Positions 34,510-41,939 of a stretch of DNA of 64,000 bases are shown piece by piece. This DNA is from JAMLIN01 sp964509685 (lineage in GTDB: Bacteria; Pseudomonadota; Gammaproteobacteria; Burkholderiales; Burkholderiaceae_E). Each line of letters opens with the position of its first letter. Positions within the stretch are counted from its first letter, which is position 1. A program made the position numbers and the translations under genes. The notes beneath the pieces were generated by a model. It made no database searches, had not been told where the DNA came from, and worked only from the letters and a program-made list of their open reading frames with translations. The stretch spans positions 1-64,000 of the forward strand of contig CAZDYQ010000002.1 in assembly GCA_964509685.1 (NCBI GenBank), read 5' to 3'.

Positions 34510-35724
34510 TCAGCGCAGGTTGACGATCGTCTGCAGGATCTGGTCGTGCGTCTTGATCGTCTGCGCGTTCGCCTGGTAGGAGCGCTGCGCGGTGATCATG
34601 TTGACCAGCTCCGCCGTCAGGTCGACATTCGACTGCTCGAGCGCGCCGGACTGGATCACGCCGAGGTTGGCGCTCGACGGGCTGCCGACCATCGCCACGC
34701 CCGATTCGGCCGTCTCGGCCCACACGTTGCCGCCCAGCGAGGCGAGGCCCTCCGGGTTGGAGAAGTTCGCGAGCGCGATCTGGCCCTGCGCCCGGGTCTC
34801 GCCGTTGGTGTAGCGGGCGGTGATGATGCCCTCGTCCGAAATGGAGTAGCTCGCGAGCCGCCCGGCCGAGAAGCCGTCCTGCGACAGGTGGTTGACGCCG
34901 AACACCGAGCCGTACTGCGTGGTCTCGGTCATGTCCACCGCGACGTTGTCGATGCCGCCCGCCGCATTCGGCACGGGGATCGTGAACGGCATGGGCGTGG
35001 TGGCCGTATCGACCTTGCCATTGGGCAGGAACGAGACCTGGCCCACGGGGCCGGCGCCGATCTGCGTGCCGTTGGCGCCGGCGTACACCTCCCAGGTGTC
35101 GGGGGCGGTCTTGCGGAAGTACAGCGCGAGCGTGGTATCGCCGCCCTGGGCATCGTAGACGCGCAGGGACGTCGCCGAGTTGTAGGTCGTCGGGTCGTTC
35201 AGATCGAACGTGGCGGTCTTGGCCTCGCCGCGCGAGTCGAGGTTGAGGACGGCCTCGACCGAGCTCGTCGCGCGCGGCGGGATGTCGCCGGTAACCATGC
35301 GCAGCTCCGCCGGCACGCCGGGCTGGATGACGCCGTTGGCGTCCGCCGGATAGCCGGTCAGGCGCGCGCCGGCGCTGTTCACGATGTAGCCGTCCTTGTC
35401 GGTGTGGAACTGGCCGTTGCGCGAGTAGGTGATCGACCCGCCATCGGACAGCCGGAAGAACCCGGCGCCGTTGATCGCCAGGTCGAGCGGATTCGCGGTC
35501 GAGGCGAGGTCGCCCTGCGAGAACTGCTGCGCGACGCGCTCGACCTGCACGCCGAGCCCCCCGAACGGGGCGCCGATGCCATATACGGCATGCGCGATCA
35601 CGTCGCCGAACTCGGCGCGCGAGGCCTTGGCGCCAACCGTGTTGGCGTTCGCCACGTTATGGCCGATCACGTCCAGATTGCGAGCCGCGGCGTTGAGCCC
35701 GGAAAGTCCATGCTGGAAACCCAT
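34510..35724 (-). CDS. flgE: flagellar hook protein FlgE
   Basis: 404 residues, main hook subunit. N-terminus MGFQHGLSGLNAAARNLDVIGHNVANANTVGAK and C-terminus ERSYQANAQTIKTHDQILQ-like helix (VDLTAELVNMITAQRSYQANAQ) flank the beta-rich D1/D2 body. The ATG at 35724 has AGGAG in the upstream 15 bases (CAGGAGCAAGCAG). A longer in-frame extension upstream overlaps flgD and shows no similarity. Confidence 0.95.
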   Translation of the reverse strand: MGFQHGLSGLNAAARNLDVIGHNVANANTVGAKASRAEFGDVIAHAVYGIGAPFGGLGVQVERVAQQFSQGDLASTANPLDLAINGAGFFRLSDGGSITYSRNGQFHTDKDGYIVNSAGARLTGYPADANGVIQPGVPAELRMVTGDIPPRATSSVEAVLNLDSRGEAKTATFDLNDPTTYNSATSLRVYDAQGGDTTLALYFRKTAPDTWEVYAGANGTQIGAGPVGQVSFLPNGKVDTATTPMPFTIPVPNAAGGIDNVAVDMTETTQYGSVFGVNHLSQDGFSAGRLASYSISDEGIITARYTNGETRAQGQIALANFSNPEGLASLGGNVWAETAESGVAMVGSPSSANLGVIQSGALEQSNVDLTAELVNMITAQRSYQANAQTIKTHDQILQTIVNLR

Positions 35725-35780
35725 CTGCTTGCTCCTGGTGAAGTACCCGTTGATGCCGTCGCCCCGGGGCCGACAGCCTG

Positions 35781-36617
35781 CTACCTGACGCCCCGCACGG
35801 AATCCCGGCCGACGATCGCGCCCGAGGCGAGCTCGAGGTCGAAGCCGTTGCCGCTGCGCGTGACACCGACGACCGTGGACGGCGCGAGCGTCACCGCGGT
35901 GACCTGTGCGCCCTCGTTCATCGCCGAAACATGGAAGTAGTAGGTGCCCGGCCCGAGCGCCTCGCCGTCGGCGTCGCGGCCGTCCCATTCGAAGGGATGC
36001 ACGCCCGCGTCGAGCGCGCCGAGCGACATGTCGGCGATCAGGGCACCCGCCTCGTCGTACACCTGCATCGAGACGTTCGCCGCCGGGGCCGCCAGTTCGA
36101 AGGCCGCGGCAAGCGAGGAGGCCTCGTCCCCTTCGCCGATCGTCAGCGTGTCGCCCTCGGCCAGCACCTGGCGGCCGATCAGGGCGGCGGCATCGAGCGC
36201 GCCCTGGGCGCCGATCCTGTCGACGAGCGTCCCCATCGAGGCGTTGAGCTTCTCGATGCCGCGGACCGTGTTGATCTGCGCAAGCTGGCTCGTCACCTGC
36301 GCGTTGTCGAGGGGATTGAGCGGATCCTGGTTGCGCATCTGCGCGACCAGCAACGTCAGGAACTTGTCCTCGCTGTTGTCGTTGTCCCGCGCAAGCTCGC
36401 TCGTCGCGGTACCGGCCGCCCCCGAGCCGCTCGCGCCGGACGCGCCCGTGGCGCCGGCGGACTCTGCCGCGCCCTTCGACGCATCCTTGAGCATGCGGGC
36501 AAAGCCGTCGCTCGCGTCGGTCCTCGTCCCCGCGGCCGGAACGGCGGTCTTGCCCGCGACGAAACCGGCCACCGGGGCGGCCGACGGATCGGAAATGGAC
36601 TTCGGGAAGGTGAACAT
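35781..36617 (-). CDS. flgD: flagellar hook cap protein FlgD
   Basis: 278 residues; scaffold at the tip of the growing hook. Conserved DKFLTLLVAQMRNQDPLNPLDNAQVTSQLAQINTVRGIEKLN, around residues 84-125, followed by the FnIII/Tudor-like C-terminal domain (FEWDGRDADGEALGPGTYYFHV). An Ala/Gly/Ser-rich N-terminal stretch is probably the export region. Sits 8 bases after flgC. Confidence 0.95.
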   Translation of the reverse strand: MFTFPKSISDPSAAPVAGFVAGKTAVPAAGTRTDASDGFARMLKDASKGAAESAGATGASGASGSGAAGTATSELARDNDNSEDKFLTLLVAQMRNQDPLNPLDNAQVTSQLAQINTVRGIEKLNASMGTLVDRIGAQGALDAAALIGRQVLAEGDTLTIGEGDEASSLAAAFELAAPAANVSMQVYDEAGALIADMSLGALDAGVHPFEWDGRDADGEALGPGTYYFHVSAMNEGAQVTAVTLAPSTVVGVTRSGNGFDLELASGAIVGRDSVRGVR

Positions 36618-36625
36618 CGCCGCTC

Positions 36626-37027
36626 CTATTCGCCCATCCGAAGCGTCTTGAGCATCAGCTGGCGCGCCGTGTTCATGACCTCGACATTGTTCTGGTACGA
36701 GCGCGAGGCGGAGATCATGTTCACCATCTCCTCGACCACGCTCACGTTGCTGTGGGTCACGTAGCCATCGGCATCGGCCAGCGGATGCGACGGATCGTGG
36801 ACCCGCTTGCCCGGCGTCGGGTCCTCCACGATATCCACCAGTCGCACGCCGCCCGGTTCCTTCCCGCGCGCGATCGCCTGGAACACGGCCTGGCGCGCCT
36901 TGTAGGCTTCGCCGTCCGGCCCGGCCACGCTGTCGGCATTGGCGAGGTTGGATGCGACCACGTTGAGCCGCTTGCCCTGCGCCGAGATCGCGCTCGACGC
37001 GATATCGAAGATCCGGTCCAGTGACAT
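36626..37027 (-). CDS. flgC: flagellar proximal rod protein FlgC
   Basis: 133 residues, standard length. Rod-protein N-terminus (MSLDRIFDIASSAISAQGKRLNVVASNLANADSV) and C-terminal SNVSVVEEMVNMISASRSYQNNVEVMNTARQLM helix. 14 bases after flgB. Confidence 0.96.
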   Translation of the reverse strand: MSLDRIFDIASSAISAQGKRLNVVASNLANADSVAGPDGEAYKARQAVFQAIARGKEPGGVRLVDIVEDPTPGKRVHDPSHPLADADGYVTHSNVSVVEEMVNMISASRSYQNNVEVMNTARQLMLKTLRMGE

Positions 37028-37041
37028 CGTTCGCTACTCCC

Positions 37042-37461
37042 TCATTCGCCGCGGATCGCCGAGACCATGGTCCGGACGTGCGAATTGATGAACCGCACCG
37101 CTGCCTCGTACCGCACGGCGTTGTCGGCGAAGTTGGCCCGCTCCCTGTCCATGTCCACGGTGTTTCCGTCGACCGAGGGCTGGTCCGGCTGGCGGTAGGC
37201 CAGCGTCGAGACGGTCAGCGAGCCGTCGGCGCCGCGGTGCGCGATCGGCAGGTGCTTCGGGTTCGTCGAGACCACCCGGGCGGGCTGGCCTGCCTGCGGC
37301 TCGACGGCGGCCTTCAGCGCGGCCTGGAAATCGAAGTCGCGGGCCTTGAAGCCGGGCGTGTCCGCGTTCGCGATGTTCGAGGCGAGCACCTTCTGGCGCT
37401 CGGCCCGCAGGGCCAGCGCCTTCGAATGGAACTCGATCATCGAGGTGAACGGGTTCGACAT
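37042..37461 (-). CDS. flgB: flagellar proximal rod protein FlgB
   Basis: 139 residues; innermost proximal rod subunit and first gene of the flgBCDEFGHIJKL operon. HSKALALRAERQKVLASNIANADTPGFKARDFDF is the characteristic N-terminal block. Divergent from flgA across a 131-bp control region. No sigma-28 promoter points toward it, so class II (FlhDC) control is likely but no FlhDC box was identified. Confidence 0.95.
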   Translation of the reverse strand: MSNPFTSMIEFHSKALALRAERQKVLASNIANADTPGFKARDFDFQAALKAAVEPQAGQPARVVSTNPKHLPIAHRGADGSLTVSTLAYRQPDQPSVDGNTVDMDRERANFADNAVRYEAAVRFINSHVRTMVSAIRGE

Positions 37462-37471
37462 GTCGCCCCCC

Positions 37472-37498
37472 TAAAGTTCTGCGGATACGGGCCGATTA
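37472..37498 (+). promoter_or_regulatory. sigma-28 (FliA) promoter directed at flgA
   Basis: TAAAGTTC (37472-37479), an 11-base spacer and GCCGATTA (37491-37498): exact 8-11-8 FliA geometry and close to the TAAAGTTT/GCCGATAA consensus. It ends 94 bases before the flgA ATG and points away from flgB. Confidence 0.8.
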
Positions 37499-37531
37499 TG
37501 TTGACGGGCCCGGATCCGTAAGGCCGGATAA

Positions 37532-37548
37532 GGCGGCGTTTCGCCGCC
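37532..37548. other. hairpin in the flgB-flgA control region
   Basis: GGCGGCG-TTT-CGCCGCC is a perfect 7-bp inverted repeat, within the flgA leader on the plus strand. It lacks a U-run. A regulatory hairpin or protein-binding dyad are possibilities. Confidence 0.35.
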
Positions 37549-37592
37549 GTGTTCCGGCCGTCCCCGCGCGCGCCAGCGCCTAGAGTGGCGAC

Positions 37593-38369
37593 ATGTACGC
37601 TTGCGGACCGAACCCACTCACCAGCCCGGCCACCGGCGCGCCAGCCCGGGGCCGGACCCTGTCGATCGTCCCCGTTCTCGCGGTTGCCCTGTTCGCCTTC
37701 GCCGGGCTGTCGGCCCCGGCCGTCGCCGCGGGCGGCAAGGCGGAGCCGACGCGCGAAGGCGCGCCCGGCGCCGAGGCGATGATCGAGGAGTTCGTTCGGA
37801 CGCAGTTCGGGCCGGACTACCGGGTGGAGCTGCGCTTCGGCCAGCTCAACCCGAACATCCGGCTGGACGCCTGCCAGCGCATCGAGCCGTTCCTCGCGCC
37901 CGGCGCCCGTCTCTGGGGCAGGACCTCGATCGGCGTGCGCTGCGTCGAAGGGGCGAACTGGTCCGTCTCGGTGCCGATGACGGTGGCCGTCTTCGGGCCG
38001 GCGCTGGTCGCCAGCCGTCCCATCGCGCCCAATACGCCGTTGACCGCGGCCGACGTCCACGTGGAAGAAGTGGAACTGAGCCAGGAAAACCGGCCGGCGC
38101 TGACCGATCCGGAGCAGGTCGAAGGCCACGTGAGCACCCGGTCGCTGCGTCCGGGCCAGGCGCTGCGCGACTACCACGTGCGGGTGATGCCCACCGTACG
38201 GCCGGGCGATCCCGTCCGGGTCCGCATGATCGGACAGGGCTTCATCGTGACGGCCGATGGCGCGGCCATGGCGGCCGCCGGCAACGGCCAGGCCGTCCGG
38301 GTCCGCACGCCGGGCGGCAGGGTCCTGGTCGGCACGGTCAACGGCAGGACGGTGGACGTGAAATTATGA
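37593..38369 (+). CDS. flgA: flagellar P-ring assembly chaperone FlgA
   Basis: 258-residue precursor, periplasmic chaperone for FlgI. Signal peptide with hydrophobic VPVLAVALFAFAGLSAPAVAAGG. The SAF domain lies in the C-terminal half: RPIAPNTPLTAADVHVEEVEL, SLRPGQALRDYHVRVMPTVRPGD and GTVNGRTVDVKL. Starts 94 bases after a sigma-28 promoter; flgM follows after 97 bases with its own promoter. Confidence 0.93.
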   Translation: MYACGPNPLTSPATGAPARGRTLSIVPVLAVALFAFAGLSAPAVAAGGKAEPTREGAPGAEAMIEEFVRTQFGPDYRVELRFGQLNPNIRLDACQRIEPFLAPGARLWGRTSIGVRCVEGANWSVSVPMTVAVFGPALVASRPIAPNTPLTAADVHVEEVELSQENRPALTDPEQVEGHVSTRSLRPGQALRDYHVRVMPTVRPGDPVRVRMIGQGFIVTADGAAMAAAGNGQAVRVRTPGGRVLVGTVNGRTVDVKL

Positions 38370-38400
38370 GGACCCGGACCCCGTTTATCGGACGATCGAC

Positions 38401-38427
38401 TAAAGTTCGGGCGATGCAGGCCGATAG
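38401..38427 (+). promoter_or_regulatory. sigma-28 (FliA) promoter of flgMN
   Basis: TAAAGTTC (38401-38408), 11-base spacer, GCCGATAG (38420-38427): nearly ideal FliA promoter, 40 bases before the flgM ATG. A sigma-28 promoter for its own anti-sigma factor is the classic feedback arrangement. Confidence 0.9.
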
Positions 38428-38466
38428 CTCGCCCAAGACCCGCATTTCCTCTGAAAGGGGATTGCA

Positions 38467-38811
38467 ATGAAGATCGGAAACCCTATAGACGCCATCAAAT
38501 CGGAGGGCGTCGTCCCCGCCGGCGCCGGTCGGCCGGGGGTATCCTCGTCGCGGCCCGTGTCGCCTGCCGAGGCCAGCGATCGTATCGACCTCTCCGAAAC
38601 CTCCCGCACGCTCGCGGGCGGCGAGGTCCGGTCGGGCGCGGAGATCCGCGCGGACAAGGTCAACGAGGTCCGCGACGCGATCGCCCGCGGCGAGTACCAG
38701 GTCAACGCGCACGTCGTGGCCGAGCGGATGATCATGGAAGCCGCCCAGCTGCTCGAGACCCTCTCGAACGGTGGCAAGGCAGCGTCCCCCGCCGAAGGCG
38801 GCGCGAAATGA
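38467..38811 (+). CDS. flgM: anti-sigma-28 factor FlgM
   Basis: 114 residues; binds FliA until the hook is complete and FlgM is secreted. The C-terminal sigma-binding region is present (VNEVRDAIARGEYQVNAHVVAERMIMEAAQLLE), and the N-terminus (MKIGNPIDAIKS) is the unfolded export segment. Overlaps flgN by ATGA. RBS GAAAGGGGA precedes the start. Confidence 0.93.
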   Translation: MKIGNPIDAIKSEGVVPAGAGRPGVSSSRPVSPAEASDRIDLSETSRTLAGGEVRSGAEIRADKVNEVRDAIARGEYQVNAHVVAERMIMEAAQLLETLSNGGKAASPAEGGAK

Positions 38812-39173
38812 CACCCCGCGATCCCGCGGCCGAGGCGGCCGGCCTCGCCCTGCTCGAGGCGCTGCAGGCGCAGCGCGTCGGCTTCCTCGACGCCGACGGC
38901 GACACCATCCGGCGCTACGCTGAGGACATCGAGGCGCGGGTCCGGGACCTCTTCCAGGACCGGGCCATTCCCCTTCTCTCGCCAGAGCTGCTGGCCGGCC
39001 TGCGCACCGCGCTCGAGGAGCACGCCCGCCTGGTGGCGACCGCCAGCGCGCGCGTCGACCGCGGCCTGCGGGCCATGGGCCTCGAGACGACGGCCATTCC
39101 CGGTCGTCGCTCCATCTTCGCCGGCCAGGCAGGCTCCGCGCCCGCGCGCGGCTCGCGACGAGTCACCGCCTGA
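38808..39173 (+). CDS. flgN: FlgN-like flagellar export chaperone
   Basis: 121 residues, mostly helical, with leucine/glutamate-rich coiled-coil character (GLALLEALQAQRVGFLDADGDTIRRYAEDIEARV). FlgN chaperones FlgK and FlgL to the export apparatus. Sequence similarity alone is weak; the assignment rests on the position directly after flgM (4-base overlap) and on size and helical pattern. A basic end follows. Confidence 0.75.
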   Translation: MTPRDPAAEAAGLALLEALQAQRVGFLDADGDTIRRYAEDIEARVRDLFQDRAIPLLSPELLAGLRTALEEHARLVATASARVDRGLRAMGLETTAIPGRRSIFAGQAGSAPARGSRRVTA

Positions 39174-39206
39174 GCGCCGTGCCCCGGCGGCCCGCGCGAC
39201 GGTCCG

Positions 39207-40568
39207 CTAGAACTGGTAGCCCATCCGCAGCGCGCCCCAGTGGCGTCCGTTCACGACGATCGGGGCCGAAAGGTCCTTCATCAGCACGAAGCGCCCGCCT
39301 CCCATGTCGCGCCGGTAGGTCTGCAGCAGGAAGCGGCGCGTGTTGCGACCGGCGGCAAGGCCCGTCCGGTCGTTGAAGATCCGGCGCTGGCGCGAGTTCG
39401 CGGCATTCCAGGCCGGATCGCCAGCGCGCTGCGGGTGCGAGAACTGGTGGTTGTGCGTCGGCAGGTAGCCGTTGCGGTCCACCGCCACGCAGAACACCAC
39501 CTTGGGCGAGAACTTGAGCAGGCGCTCCTGTACCGAGGGCAACAGGGCATCGGCCAGCCCGACGAAGCGGGTCGTGAACTGTTGCGGATCGGTGCCCGGC
39601 ACCGGCACGTACTGTTCGTCGAAAAGGTCCGCCATACCGATCCTGCCGGCGGCGAGCGCTTCCTCGAACAGCGCCGCGATCTCGGCGGCACCCGCCCTGA
39701 CCGCCTCGATGTAGGGCGTGTCCTCGGTCCGGGCGCCGCTGGCGGCCGCGGTCTCGATGAGGGTTTCGGACATCGCGAGGAATTTCTCGGTGCGCTCGCG
39801 GGAGGCGCCCAGGGTGGCGCGCGTCTGCTCGAACATCCGGCCGAGCTCCGTCACCTCGCCCATCACCGCCTCGCACGTGGCCAGCGCATCGCGCGACGCG
39901 ACGGCGATCTCTCCGATCCCGTCCTCGGTGCGGGCCAGCGCGCCCTGGAAGCTCTGCGCGTCGGCCGTCGAGTCGGAGCGGATCTCCTGCGCGAGCGACG
40001 CGATGCGGGTATCGAGCCGGGCGGTGGTGGCCATGATCAGCTTCGAGGAGCTCTCGACCTTGGCCGCCAGGTCCTTCACAGCCTCGGCGACCACCGCGAA
40101 CCCGCGGCCCGCCTCGCCCGCCCGCTTCGCCTCGACCGAGGCGTTGAACGCGACGAGCCGTGTCTGCAGGGCGATCCGGGTGATCTCGTCGGCCGCATCG
40201 GAAACCTGGCGCAAGGTATCGACCACGTCCGCCACGCCGTCGCCGATCTTGGCCACCGCGGCGCGGGCCTGGGACACCCTTTCGGACGCGGCCTGCGTGG
40301 CCTTGCCGATGGAGGCGTTGGCGCCGACGACGCGCCGCAGGCCCTGGGTGACCTCGGCCATCATCCGCGACTGGTCGTCCACGGTGCGGGTCAGGTCGTC
40401 GAACGCGCCGTTGAGTTCCGCCGCATCCCGGCCGAGCGCCGATGCATCGTGCGCGATCCTCGCAATGTCGGCGTTCACGTCCGTGCGGGTCGGCGACTCC
40501 GTCGCGATCCCGCCGCCGGCCACGACGGCCACCTCGGCGCGCCGGGTCTTCCAGAAAGCCTGCTTCAT
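39207..40568 (-). CDS. cytosolic methyl-accepting chemotaxis protein with C-terminal sensor domain
   Basis: 453 residues with no transmembrane segment. The chemoreceptor signalling hairpin occupies the N-terminal half, with tip motif VEAKRAGEAGRGFAVVAEAVKDLA at roughly residues 140-165. The sensory region is C-terminal (about 265-453): FDEQYVPVPGTDPQQF, VVFCVAVDRNGYLPTHNHQFS, RRIFNDRTGLAAGRNTR, LLQTYRRDMGGGRFVLMKDLSAPI and GRHWGALRMGY. This reversed architecture is known from alpha- and betaproteobacteria. The ATG at 40568 is chosen because longer starts enter fliA. Lies 16 bases after fliA, so probably co-transcribed. Confidence 0.9.
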   Translation of the reverse strand: MKQAFWKTRRAEVAVVAGGGIATESPTRTDVNADIARIAHDASALGRDAAELNGAFDDLTRTVDDQSRMMAEVTQGLRRVVGANASIGKATQAASERVSQARAAVAKIGDGVADVVDTLRQVSDAADEITRIALQTRLVAFNASVEAKRAGEAGRGFAVVAEAVKDLAAKVESSSKLIMATTARLDTRIASLAQEIRSDSTADAQSFQGALARTEDGIGEIAVASRDALATCEAVMGEVTELGRMFEQTRATLGASRERTEKFLAMSETLIETAAASGARTEDTPYIEAVRAGAAEIAALFEEALAAGRIGMADLFDEQYVPVPGTDPQQFTTRFVGLADALLPSVQERLLKFSPKVVFCVAVDRNGYLPTHNHQFSHPQRAGDPAWNAANSRQRRIFNDRTGLAAGRNTRRFLLQTYRRDMGGGRFVLMKDLSAPIVVNGRHWGALRMGYQF

Positions 40569-40584
40569 CGGATCCCCCCTGGGT

Positions 40585-41301
40585 TCAGATCCATTCCTTG
40601 AGGCTCGCGCGGATTCGCGCAACCGCCTGGCTGTGCAGCTGGGAGATCCGCGACTCCGTCACGCCCAGCACGGCGCCGATCTCCTTCAGGTTCATGTCCT
40701 GCTCGTAGTACATGGACATGACGTACTTCTCGCGCTCCGGCAGGTTCTCGATCGCCGCGACTAGGGACTCCCTGAACTTCTGGTCGTGCAGCTCCTCGAC
40801 CGGGTCGGCGCTCTCGCCCACCTCGTTGCGATCCAGCCAGCTGTCGTCGCCGGCCCGGTCGCCGAGGTCGTCCAGGTACAGCAGCTGCGACCCTCGCGCG
40901 TCGCCCAGCAGCCTGTGGTACGCGGCGAGGTCCAGTCCCAGTTCCTCGGCGATCTCCGCCTCCGTGGGCGGCCGCACGAGCTTCTGCTCGAGGCGGCGCA
41001 CGGCCTGCTCGATGTCGCGCTGGGCCTTGCGGACCGAGCGCGGCATCCAGTCCGCGCCGCGCAGCTCGTCGAGCATCGCGCCTCGAACCCGCTGCAGCGC
41101 GAAGGTCTCGAACTGTGCGCCGCCCGCGGCGTCGTAGCGCGACATCGCGTCGAACAGCCCGATCATCCCGGCCTGGATCAGGTCATCGACGTCCACGTTC
41201 GGCGGCAGGCGCGCGATCATCTGGTGGGCAACGCGTCGCACCATCGCGCCATAGCGTTCGATCGTTTCCTGGCGATCGAGTGTTCCCTGTGCGGTATACA
41301 T
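40585..41301 (-). CDS. fliA: RNA polymerase sigma-28 factor FliA
   Basis: 238 residues; directs transcription of late flagellar and chemotaxis genes. Domains: sigma-2 (VDDLIQAGMIGLFDAMSRYDAAGGAQFETFALQRVRGAMLDELR), sigma-3 (RPPTEAEIAEELGL), sigma-4 (NLPEREKYVMSMYYEQDMNLKEIGAVLGVTESRISQLHSQAVARIR). Start MYTAQG at 41301 matches the family's usual opening. 20 bases after the flhG-like gene. Confidence 0.96.
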   Translation of the reverse strand: MYTAQGTLDRQETIERYGAMVRRVAHQMIARLPPNVDVDDLIQAGMIGLFDAMSRYDAAGGAQFETFALQRVRGAMLDELRGADWMPRSVRKAQRDIEQAVRRLEQKLVRPPTEAEIAEELGLDLAAYHRLLGDARGSQLLYLDDLGDRAGDDSWLDRNEVGESADPVEELHDQKFRESLVAAIENLPEREKYVMSMYYEQDMNLKEIGAVLGVTESRISQLHSQAVARIRASLKEWI

Positions 41302-41321
41302 GCTGTCGCGATCTCGCTCGT

Positions 41322-41939
41322 TCAGTGCGCCACCGGCTCCGCCCGTGGCGCCAGCCCCCCGGCGAAGCAGCCCGCAAGACGGTCGAACGCCCTGCTCTCC
41401 TCGCCGTCGCGATCGAGCGCCTGCACGCTGGCGCCGACCTGCGCCGCTCGCCGGAGCAGCCGGCCCGCGCCGAGCGTCTCCCACGCATCGACGCGCGCGT
41501 CCAGGAAGCGCTCGAGCGCCCCCGCGAGATTGGCGCGGCAGCGCTCCGCGGTGCGGCCCTCGACCGGCCCCGCGAGCACGATCGCGAGGCGATCGATCCG
41601 GTGGGCCGAGGCGAGCAGCTTGATGCCGCGGTAAAGCTCCATGATCCCGGCCGGGTCCGCCGTTCCCTGCGCCACCAGGTCGATCCCCCCGGCAAGGCGC
41701 GCCGGTCCGGCGAGCCGTCGCGGATCGTCGAACAGGCGCAGCGCGGGCCCGTCGGGCGCGGCGTCGCGACCGTCCACCGCGGCGGCGACCCCGAAGCTCT
41801 CGAGTCCATCGGCGAGGCTCAGCATGGCAGCCCGCGCGAGTCCGGGCTCGGGTGCGACGAAGCAGACCGGCCGGCGCCAGGGCGCGGAGCCGAAGAGACG
41901 CCTCAGCCCGCTCGCCTGGTCGATGCGGCGCTCAGGCAT
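41322..41939 (-). CDS. degenerate FlhG/FleN homologue lacking the ATPase P-loop
   Basis: 205 residues in the exact position of flhG (between flhF and fliA), overlapping flhF by 8 bases. The N-terminus carries DQASGLR (residues 7-13), a match to the DQAxxLR motif with which FlhG stimulates FlhF GTPase. Where MinD/ParA-type FlhG has a deviant Walker A (KGGVGKT/S), this protein reads VAPEPGLARAAM, with no glycine-lysine P-loop, and the usual Walker B aspartate-rich strand is not recognisable. It is also shorter than the roughly 270-300 residues of functional FlhG. Later segments (GIMELYRGIKLLASAHRIDRLAIVLAG) keep MinD-like spacing. I infer a pseudo-ATPase that may still act on FlhF. Confidence 0.75.
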   Translation of the reverse strand: MPERRIDQASGLRRLFGSAPWRRPVCFVAPEPGLARAAMLSLADGLESFGVAAAVDGRDAAPDGPALRLFDDPRRLAGPARLAGGIDLVAQGTADPAGIMELYRGIKLLASAHRIDRLAIVLAGPVEGRTAERCRANLAGALERFLDARVDAWETLGAGRLLRRAAQVGASVQALDRDGEESRAFDRLAGCFAGGLAPRAEPVAH

